38,479 nucleotides of DNA from CAYJAQ01 sp964368275 (GTDB lineage Bacteria > Bacillota_I > Bacilli_A > ML615J-28 > CAG-313). The notes under the pieces are model-generated. The model was not told where the DNA came from, made no database searches, and saw nothing but the letters and a program-made list of their open reading frames with translations. Of the stretch, positions 32,275 through 38,479 are shown piece by piece. The position numbers and the translations under genes were made by a program. Position 1 is the first letter of the stretch; each line of letters begins with the position of its first letter. The DNA is taken from assembly GCA_964368275.1 (NCBI GenBank), contig CAYJAQ010000007.1, positions 1 through 38,479 on the forward strand. Direction: 5' to 3'.

Positions 32275-34203
32275 CTAAAATCTTGTCTTAAATATAAAAG
32301 CAATTCCTACTATGGTGGTAAGTGCTGGAACTAGGTAAATCCACGAACTAGTATTTGTATCTAGTTGTACTAAATTATTATTAGTAAGAACCGTTATTTC
32401 GGGCACTCCTTTTTCATGAGATATGGTTTCTGCCATTACTTCTGCTTGGTAATTGGCTTTTTCGGAAATAACTGTTAATGCTAGTGGTTCAACTTTAAAG
32501 TTGATTGTAACTACCGATTCATCTTTCCCCTTTAAAATTAATTCATATTGGCCACTTTCTGTGATTTGATGATAATTAGTAATAGCCTCATCATTAAGAA
32601 TTGCTTGTCCATTAAATTTTAATATTAACCCAAGATCATAAACACCACCATCAGTTACGCCGGTTACTGGTAATACATTTACAAGCTGACTAAACGCATA
32701 GTCTACTACGCCTTCATAGTAATACGTACATTGATAGCAACCAAACACATTAAGATTATAATTAATACTTGATTTATGTTCATTTAGAATAAGTGGTTGT
32801 TGATTAACTAGAATAACAGGTAGCTTTAAATCATTATCTACTTCAACAACCGATGGAGCTTCTATCTTAACAAATAGATGTTTTGATGTTGCAAGTTTAT
32901 CACCTTTACTATTATTTCCAACAGCTGTACTAATACTGCCTAAACCTTTAATGTAAAAATCCGTTTCAATCTTGGGAGTATTAACAACAACACTTTGGTT
33001 ATCATCCAATATTTTGTAGTAATAACCATAGTTATGACTTTCATCAACAATACATAGCACTAGTCTTTCCTCATCACTCATCATATCTTGAATGTGACAA
33101 TTTTCTTTGGTTTCCGTATACACCTCATGATATTTCATTTCTTCATCTAGATAGTAAACTGAATATGCAAAAGCTTGATTGTCCACTTTTTGCGATAATA
33201 AAAAGTATAACTTGTTATTACTTGTAGCAATTAATCTTTGCACTTTAACAAGGAATTCATCACTATAAGTTGAAGTAACTAAAATACGACCACGCTTATC
33301 CATTTGCACAAAGCGAAATTCATTATCAAAGAAGGCTTCTACTAAATAGTAACAATTATCAGTAATTATTACATCATAGAAGTAGTTATCAATGTCTTGA
33401 GGAGATATATGTACTTCTCCTACTTGATAGGTTGTTTTATCAATATGCATGACAAAACCATCTTTATCATTACCACTTGCTGAATATGTCTCAACTGAAT
33501 CAGTAGCTCCTACTATTACATAGTCACTATCAGTAGCTGTAATTGCATAACCAATATCTGTTCCTTCTCCAGGAATTACTAAGCGTTTGACACAATGGCC
33601 TGTTTCATTAAAGGCAAAGAAAATTGTATCAATAGAACCATTAACAGCGTTGCTGCGCCACCCCGTACCAATTATGTACTCCCCATCATAAGCAATGTCA
33701 TTAACTTGCCCATTAACATTAGTATAATATAAAGAACACCATACTTCTTTTGCCCTATCATAAAGAGCCACATAGTGACTTTTATATATCTGCCAACTAT
33801 CAACTGGCGTTGCTTCAATTAAAACAGCGTATCTCGTATTATCAATATTAACCACTTTGGTTATTTCATAGCGCGAATTGCCATACTGAGAAACACGGGA
33901 TAATTCCACATCTAAATAGCATGTTAATTCTTCATCAATGACAATAACTTTTTTTTGGTATGTGTTACCTTCACTGTTTCGATAGGTAACACAATAGGTA
34001 CCTACTAGATAATAATTTAGATTACTATCAATAATTTCATAACCCGGATACTGTAATTGTTCATCGACTACAGTTCCTTTTTTAATTATCAATGGTTTTT
34101 CAACTTCACTTGTACCTTCTGCCCCATAGACAACTGGCATAAACATTAATGCCCCAAAAAGAGCTATGGTAATTATCATAAAAACAATAAACTTATAATT
34201 CAT
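32275..34203 (-). CDS. large exported, membrane-anchored protein of unknown function (paralogue 1)
   Basis: 642 residues. The signal peptide ends near Ala28 (VVYGA), and a C-terminal hydrophobic segment (WIYLVPALTTIVGIAFIF) ends in KTRF. Near residues 38-90 is an Ig-like module of the bacterial cell-surface kind (YYLVGTYCVTYRNSEGN…KKVIVID). A propeller-like region follows, with repeated units such as AYDGEYIIGTGWRSN…IDTIFFAFNETG and DSDYVIVGATDS…GNDKDGFVMHIDK. Two more Ig-like modules follow; the last (LILKFNGQAIL… GQYELILKG… TINFKVEP) matches paralogue 2. Nine cysteines are in the ectodomain. It is first of the two-gene unit, with AGAGGTGA before the ATG; the two genes are 10 bp apart. No clear sigma-A promoter was found upstream. 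Function unknown. Confidence 0.82.
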   Translation of the reverse strand: MNYKFIVFMIITIALFGALMFMPVVYGAEGTSEVEKPLIIKKGTVVDEQLQYPGYEIIDSNLNYYLVGTYCVTYRNSEGNTYQKKVIVIDEELTCYLDVELSRVSQYGNSRYEITKVVNIDNTRYAVLIEATPVDSWQIYKSHYVALYDRAKEVWCSLYYTNVNGQVNDIAYDGEYIIGTGWRSNAVNGSIDTIFFAFNETGHCVKRLVIPGEGTDIGYAITATDSDYVIVGATDSVETYSASGNDKDGFVMHIDKTTYQVGEVHISPQDIDNYFYDVIITDNCYYLVEAFFDNEFRFVQMDKRGRILVTSTYSDEFLVKVQRLIATSNNKLYFLLSQKVDNQAFAYSVYYLDEEMKYHEVYTETKENCHIQDMMSDEERLVLCIVDESHNYGYYYKILDDNQSVVVNTPKIETDFYIKGLGSISTAVGNNSKGDKLATSKHLFVKIEAPSVVEVDNDLKLPVILVNQQPLILNEHKSSINYNLNVFGCYQCTYYYEGVVDYAFSQLVNVLPVTGVTDGGVYDLGLILKFNGQAILNDEAITNYHQITESGQYELILKGKDESVVTINFKVEPLALTVISEKANYQAEVMAETISHEKGVPEITVLTNNNLVQLDTNTSSWIYLVPALTTIVGIAFIFKTRF

Positions 34204-34284
34204 TTTTTCACCTCTTTCAACTTTATAATACGAATTTTTTGTGATGTTTACTCCTGCGAAAAAAGGTGATTTTAGCGTAAAAAA

Positions 34285-34317
34285 AGAGTTATTGGTAATA
34301 AGCTTATCAATAACTCT
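34285..34317 (-). terminator. terminator of ackA
   Basis: Stem 34285-34298 with 34304-34317 (14 pairs, one G-T), then seven T on minus, 8 bp past the ackA stop. Confidence 0.9.
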
Positions 34318-34325
34318 AATTATTT

Positions 34326-35579
34326 TTACTGTCTATTTTCTTTTTCGTTTTTTAAGCGTACGGTATCACGAGCAATCATTAATTCTTCATTAGTAGGAAC
34401 TACTAATACTTTAATCTTCGATTCTGGTAATGATAATTCCATTAATTCGCCTTTAATCTTATTCTTTTCAAGGTCAATCTTAATTCCAAGAGCTTCTTCT
34501 AAGCGATGACAAACAGCTGCTCTAGTTTCTGGTGATTTCTCACCAATACCAGCTGTGAAGACAATCGCATCACAACCACCCATGTAGCAATAATAACTAC
34601 CAATGTAATCAGCAATTTTCTTTTCTTGCATCCGTAGAACCAAATCGGCATAATAGTTGCCTTCTCTTTGCATTTGATGAACATCACGAGCATCACTTTT
34701 ACCAGTTAGACCAAAATAACCAGATTGCTTATTTAGTATTTCGACTAATTCATGGACATTTTTGCCTTCTTTCATTGAAACATAATCAAGCACAGCCGGA
34801 TCAATTGTACCAGAACGCGAACCCATAACAATACCATCTAGTGGGGTAAAGCCCATTGAAGTATCAACACATTTACCATATTTAACAGCTGCTAAACTGC
34901 CACCATTACCTATGTGGGCGGTAATTAAGCGAAGTTCTTCGACTGGACGTCCTAAGAATTTGGCAGCTTCTTGAGAAACATACTTATGACTAGTTCCGTG
35001 AAAGCCATATTTACGAACCTTATAATCGGTATACCAATGAAGTGGTACAGCGTACATAAATGCTTCATCTGGCATAGTTTGATGGAAAGAAGTATCAAAA
35101 ACAACTGTTTGGAATACTTCAGGAAGAGCTTTTTTGAAACCCTTTATTCCCATTAAATGAGCACGATTATGAAGAGGAGCTAAATCAACTACACTTTCTA
35201 ATTCAGTCATTACTTCTGAGGTAATTTCAACTGATTCTGTGAAGTTTACTCCACCATGCACTATACGATGTCCAATACCGGAAAGTTCATGAAGTGAATT
35301 AATAATCTTTTTATTTACTAAAACATTCATTAATACTTCTACAGCATCAGCGTGTGTTTTAATAGTTAACTCGTGTACCTCTGATACCATTTCCCCTTCC
35401 GCATTAGGGATCTTCATGCGTAGCATTGGGTTATCAATGCCAATCCGTTCAAATAAACCCTCAATTAAGACTTTGCTGTATTCACTTTTTTCATCTTTTT
35501 CCATTTCCAATAATTGAAACTTTAAAGATGAGCTACCAGCATTAACAACCATTATTTTTTGCAATTCCTTGTTATTCAT
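34326..35579 (-). CDS. ackA: acetate kinase
   Basis: It converts acetyl phosphate and ADP to acetate and ATP, the ATP-yielding end of overflow fermentation. The 417-residue sequence shows VVNAGSSSLKFQ, HRIVHGGV, FGFHGTSHKYV-type catalytic loop, AHIGNGGS with the phosphate site, and FTAGIGEKS. It is slightly longer than the usual 395-400 because of an N-terminal insertion near residues 25-55. The start overlaps the methyltransferase stop by 8 bp; the ribosome site GGAGGAG is rather far (10 nt) from the ATG. The ytxK-ackA pairing is the same as in Bacillus. pta is not adjacent. Confidence 0.97.
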   Translation of the reverse strand: MNNKELQKIMVVNAGSSSLKFQLLEMEKDEKSEYSKVLIEGLFERIGIDNPMLRMKIPNAEGEMVSEVHELTIKTHADAVEVLMNVLVNKKIINSLHELSGIGHRIVHGGVNFTESVEITSEVMTELESVVDLAPLHNRAHLMGIKGFKKALPEVFQTVVFDTSFHQTMPDEAFMYAVPLHWYTDYKVRKYGFHGTSHKYVSQEAAKFLGRPVEELRLITAHIGNGGSLAAVKYGKCVDTSMGFTPLDGIVMGSRSGTIDPAVLDYVSMKEGKNVHELVEILNKQSGYFGLTGKSDARDVHQMQREGNYYADLVLRMQEKKIADYIGSYYCYMGGCDAIVFTAGIGEKSPETRAAVCHRLEEALGIKIDLEKNKIKGELMELSLPESKIKVLVVPTNEELMIARDTVRLKNEKENRQ

Positions 35580-36576
35580 ATGAATTTTTCTCCTCCAATG
35601 ATTTTTTAATTTGATTCATTACATTCATAAATTCTTGTTCATATTCTAGATTAGGTAGATTGTAAATATTGGTTCCACAACCAATATGTTTATTTAAAAC
35701 AAGAATAGCACGAGGCTCTGACTGAAAAAACTTTTCGGGTAAAGCAATTAGTGCTTGAATACCTGCGTGTTCCTTTAAATATTCTTTAAAAATCTTTGAG
35801 CCCTTTTGTTCGAAAAAGTCATTATCAATAAGATAAATATATTTAGTATCTAAATGACCTGACTGTAAATATTTTTCGATAGCCAAATACGGAAAGTAAT
35901 TAACACCTTGATTATAGAGAAATGAATTATATGTATCATCCTCATATTCATAGGCAGCTAAGTCACTAACAACTATATCAGCATCGCTAATACATAAATG
36001 AAGTGCATCCTGATTAAGAATGCGAATATCTGCTTCTAAAAGGTTGGCCTTTGCACAAGCATATTCAGCAACCAATGTGCTGGTTTCCATACCCATCATC
36101 CGAAGGGGATGCTCAGAAAAATTGTAAACCATTAAAGCAAGATTACCAGTGCCATAATTAATATCAACTACATGGTACTTTTCTTTTTCCGGTTTTTGGT
36201 ATTTACGCTTAGGCATGATTTTGGGGGTAATCGTTGATAAAGCAGCATCTACTAAATAACTACAAATTATCCCAATAGCATCTGGTGTCAATAAGTCAAG
36301 CGAAAACCCAGCATGTTTATAACCTTTAATATCTAGTAATAATAATGATTGGCGAATTTCTTCACGCGTGCATTCAATTTGCGCAATCTCGTTGAATTTG
36401 GTTTCAATCTGCGTTAATATATCATTTTCAACGTCTAAAACATTTCCTGTTAAATACGATTCAATCACCTTGGTTAAACAGCCTAAATAAGTCGTCTCTT
36501 TTTCTTCATAATATAGCATAGTAGCTTCATCAAGCAAATCCGTTATATGATTAATATTTGCATTATTAGTTGCCAT
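35572..36576 (-). CDS. YtxK-like class I SAM-dependent methyltransferase
   Basis: 334 residues with an N-terminal helical domain (about 1-130) and a Rossmann methyltransferase domain. The SAM loop is VVDINYGTGNLALM, followed by the acidic end of strand 2 and MGMETSTLVAEYA. The position of the NPPY/F catalytic motif of N6-adenine DNA methylases reads VVSDLAAYEY, so true base methylation is doubtful; YtxK proteins share this change. The Bacillus homologue lies upstream of ackA too. The function of the family is not established. GGAGG precedes the ATG; it overlaps the flavoprotein gene by 11 bp and ackA by 8 bp. Confidence 0.82.
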   Translation of the reverse strand: MATNNANINHITDLLDEATMLYYEEKETTYLGCLTKVIESYLTGNVLDVENDILTQIETKFNEIAQIECTREEIRQSLLLLDIKGYKHAGFSLDLLTPDAIGIICSYLVDAALSTITPKIMPKRKYQKPEKEKYHVVDINYGTGNLALMVYNFSEHPLRMMGMETSTLVAEYACAKANLLEADIRILNQDALHLCISDADIVVSDLAAYEYEDDTYNSFLYNQGVNYFPYLAIEKYLQSGHLDTKYIYLIDNDFFEQKGSKIFKEYLKEHAGIQALIALPEKFFQSEPRAILVLNKHIGCGTNIYNLPNLEYEQEFMNVMNQIKKSLEEKNSYE

Positions 36577-37846
36577 CTTTTCCTCCAGTCACACGATTAA
36601 TCTTACTAGCAATAGCACTTGCTACCACAAAGCCGCTTGTCCATGCCCATTGTAAATTATAGCCACCACATTCGCCATCTACATTTAGAATTTCACCACA
36701 CACATACATTCGTGGTGCCTTTTTTAGTTCTAAGGTTTCTTTACGGACTTCTTCTAAATCAATTCCTCCAACCGTCACTTGGGCTTTGTCAAAATCATAA
36801 GTATCTTTAGCATCAAAAGTTAACTCTTTAATGTTACTAACTAAGCGATTAATATCTCTTTTAGTAAGGGTATTCATATATCCAGTTGGTTCAATTTTCG
36901 AACGTTTCAATAGATTTAAGTTTATCATTTTGTGAAAAACACCTGTTAGTAGGTTATCATTTGTCATATCACATAAACGTTTAATCTTATCATCAAATAA
37001 TTGACAAAGAGCTTCTTCACTATATTCGCTAAGTAAATCTACTTTGTAAAGATAATTAGCATTAGGGATCGTTTTCTTAACGCTATTACGAGCAATTTGG
37101 GTTGCCATTTGCATTATAACAATTCCAGACATTCCATCTTTCTTGAAGATGATTTCACCAGCTTCACGCCATAATACCTTTTTATCTTTTTTGTTAATTA
37201 AGGTTATTTCTGCTTTTGAACGTACACCATCAAGTCCCTTAATAATACTTTCATCTTGTTTGATTCCAACTAAACCTGGCAAAATATCAGTTGTTTCTAC
37301 TTTGTAAGGTTTTAGTAGGGCATAACCACTGCCATTCGAGCCAAGTACTGAATCAGCTTTCCCTCCAGTAGCAACTATTACATAATCTGCCGTAATTGTT
37401 CCACTTCTAACACTCTCAATCAGATAGCCATTACCTTCTGGGTTAATTCGTTTAACTTCAAAATTGCACTTTTCAATAACGCCAAGACGACGCATCTCTA
37501 AACGTAAAACATCAAGCATCGAAGTAGCAAGTTCTGAGGCAGGATAAACCCGGCCTTCATCCGAAATTTTAGATAAAAGGCCACATTCTGTAAAGTAATC
37601 AATAGTTTCATTAAAACCAAATTGTTTAAATAAGTGTTTAACAAATGTTGGTTCATTATATTTTTTGGGATCAAGAAATTGATTAGTAAAATTACAACGG
37701 CCTGAACCAGTTGCTAACAGTTTCCGGCCAACTTTTTCTAAGCGATCTACTACCGTAACATTCACGTTTGATCCGGCCTTACTTTTCAAAACAATACTAG
37801 CAAATATGCCTGAGGCACCTCCGCCAATTATTACAACATCTTTCAT
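36566..37846 (-). CDS. HI0933/BaiN-like FAD-dependent oxidoreductase
   Basis: A flavoprotein of 426 residues. The N-terminus has the dinucleotide loop VVIIGGGASGIFASIV, and the family hallmark GRKLLATGSGRCNFTN follows near residue 40. YVIVATGGKAD and a C-terminal VCGEILNVDGECGGYNLQWAWTSG complete the FAD site. Substrate is unknown; members include BaiN and Bacillus YtfP. I choose the ATG at 37846 with AAAGGA 7 nt upstream; the longer reading from 37894 has no ribosome site. It heads the operon with the YtxK-like gene and ackA. Confidence 0.88.
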   Translation of the reverse strand: MKDVVIIGGGASGIFASIVLKSKAGSNVNVTVVDRLEKVGRKLLATGSGRCNFTNQFLDPKKYNEPTFVKHLFKQFGFNETIDYFTECGLLSKISDEGRVYPASELATSMLDVLRLEMRRLGVIEKCNFEVKRINPEGNGYLIESVRSGTITADYVIVATGGKADSVLGSNGSGYALLKPYKVETTDILPGLVGIKQDESIIKGLDGVRSKAEITLINKKDKKVLWREAGEIIFKKDGMSGIVIMQMATQIARNSVKKTIPNANYLYKVDLLSEYSEEALCQLFDDKIKRLCDMTNDNLLTGVFHKMINLNLLKRSKIEPTGYMNTLTKRDINRLVSNIKELTFDAKDTYDFDKAQVTVGGIDLEEVRKETLELKKAPRMYVCGEILNVDGECGGYNLQWAWTSGFVVASAIASKINRVTGGKDGN

Positions 37847-37911
37847 AGGTAAATCCTTTCCGATATTATCAATAGTAATTGGTTGTTCTATCATGTTTTC
37901 TATACTTATAT

Positions 37912-37939
37912 ATTATATCATATTTTGTAATATTTTCAA
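37912..37939 (-). promoter_or_regulatory. sigma-A promoter of the flavoprotein-ytxK-ackA operon
   Basis: On minus, TTGAAA (37939-37934), 16 bp, TATAAT (37917-37912). The leader to the chosen start is about 60 nt. Confidence 0.75.
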
Positions 37940-37992
37940 ATGATTGCATTTATTAATTATTTATCCTAAGCGATGGTCTATTTTGCTAAGAA

Positions 37993-38016
37993 AAAGCCTA
38001 CCATATAGTAGACTTT
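37993..38016 (-). terminator. terminator of gerW
   Basis: Stem 37993-38001 with 38008-38016 with one internal mismatch and a 6-nt loop, then TTTTTC on minus, 14 bp past the gerW stop. Confidence 0.75.
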
Positions 38017-38030
38017 CTTTAATCTTAGGA

Positions 38031-38432
38031 TTATTCACGTTCGACAGGATATACAGTAGGTTCCGTTTTCGATGACATTTTACTTATTAAACGATTAATT
38101 AGCTCTAATGAGCCATCAACAGCTTTACCAATTAAGTGTGATTCTTCTTCTAAATGTAATACCTTGACATGTCCATTAATGCAAGACAAAAAGGCAATAG
38201 GCGTGATAGTAACTGTACCACCGGTTGCTCCGCCAAAAGGGCTGCTCTTCTCTTCTTTTTCCTTTTGTTTGTCACTTCCACCGGTAATAAAACCACTCTT
38301 GATTTTAGCAATCGGGATGATTACACCACCATCAACATCTACTGTGTCTCCTATTATTAAATTGACATCAACCATTTGTTGAATACTTTCAAGTGATACT
38401 TTTAACAAGTCACTAATTCGGTTTTCGCTCAT
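38031..38432 (-). CDS. gerW: GerW/YtfJ family sporulation protein
   Basis: 133 residues of the YtfJ/GerW family. Signatures: an N-terminal helix (ISDLLKVSLESIQQMVDVN), then IIGDTVDVDGGVIIPIAKIKSGFITGG, a charged linker with a Gly-rich GGATGGTVTITPIAFLSC, and a C-terminal helix ELINRLISKM. In Bacillus the gene is read in the forespore and is needed for germination with L-alanine. Its position upstream of the YtxK-ackA block also resembles Bacillus. AAAAAGGAG precedes the ATG. Only 47 nt of upstream sequence are in the window, so its promoter cannot be judged. Confidence 0.93.
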   Translation of the reverse strand: MSENRISDLLKVSLESIQQMVDVNLIIGDTVDVDGGVIIPIAKIKSGFITGGSDKQKEKEEKSSPFGGATGGTVTITPIAFLSCINGHVKVLHLEEESHLIGKAVDGSLELINRLISKMSSKTEPTVYPVERE

Positions 38433-38479
38433 ATTTCGCTCCTTTTTGAATTTTAATTGTTTTTATCATAGTTTTAAAG

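Overview
The window comes from an AT-rich, spore-forming member of the Bacillota. The reasons are AAGGAGG-type ribosome sites, TATAAT promoters, TGA used as a real stop codon (it ends rsgA and the 229-residue gene, so this is not the mycoplasma code), and a scattered set of sporulation genes: spoVM, spoIIGA, sigE, sigG, cotJ and gerW. Gene content and protein style suggest a deep-branching Bacilli or Erysipelotrichia-like lineage; that placement is inference. All protein genes are on the minus strand except rpmB, an Lgt-like gene and a transposase remnant.

Layout. 1-520: rpmB on plus, with a 30-codon spoVM facing it. 522-5645: one compact minus operon (229-residue unknown gene, rsmB, rlmN, rsgA, rpe, thiN), with junctions that touch or overlap. 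It follows the Bacillus order but lacks prpC-prkC. 5795-6580: Lgt-family membrane protein. 6611-11958: eno, a NifU-like plus GGGtGRT pair, gpmI, and a folate-type ECF S component, each unit with its own promoter. 12056-14306: spoIIGA-sigE-sigG, the sporulation sigma-factor cascade. It starts from a promoter with a TTGACA -35 inside a perfect Spo0A box and a 21-bp spacer. 14590-15189: an internally deleted ISL3-family element with intact 32-bp inverted repeats, lying between ftsZ and its apparent terminator. 15212-20753: ftsZ, then cotJC and a cotJA-cotJB fusion, murB, murG and ftsW, i.e. a division/cell-wall cluster with spore coat genes where divIB and ftsA often sit. 20838-22824: tgt plus a lipoprotein gene. 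22904-29860: dnaE, a ROK sugar kinase, pgcA and pgi in one operon. 29991-34203: two paralogous, Cys-containing, membrane-anchored exported proteins of unknown function. 34326-38432: ackA, a YtxK-like methyltransferase, an HI0933/BaiN-like flavoprotein and gerW.

How it works together. Housekeeping translation and rRNA-modification genes, lower glycolysis (pgi, gpmI, eno, with ackA for acetate overflow) and peptidoglycan/division genes are interleaved with sporulation genes. In the Bacillus scheme Spo0A would switch on spoIIGA-sigE, SpoIIGA would mature pro-sigma-E, sigma-E would drive spoVM and cotJ, and a sigma-F/G-type promoter would drive sigG. About ten sigma-A promoters can be read, nearly all TTGNNN, 16-17 bp, TATAAT, with short leaders. 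No rRNA, tRNA, CRISPR array or prophage was seen. The least explained parts are the pair of exported proteins (29991-34203), the 229-residue operon leader, the lipoprotein after tgt, and the hairpin covering the spoVM start.
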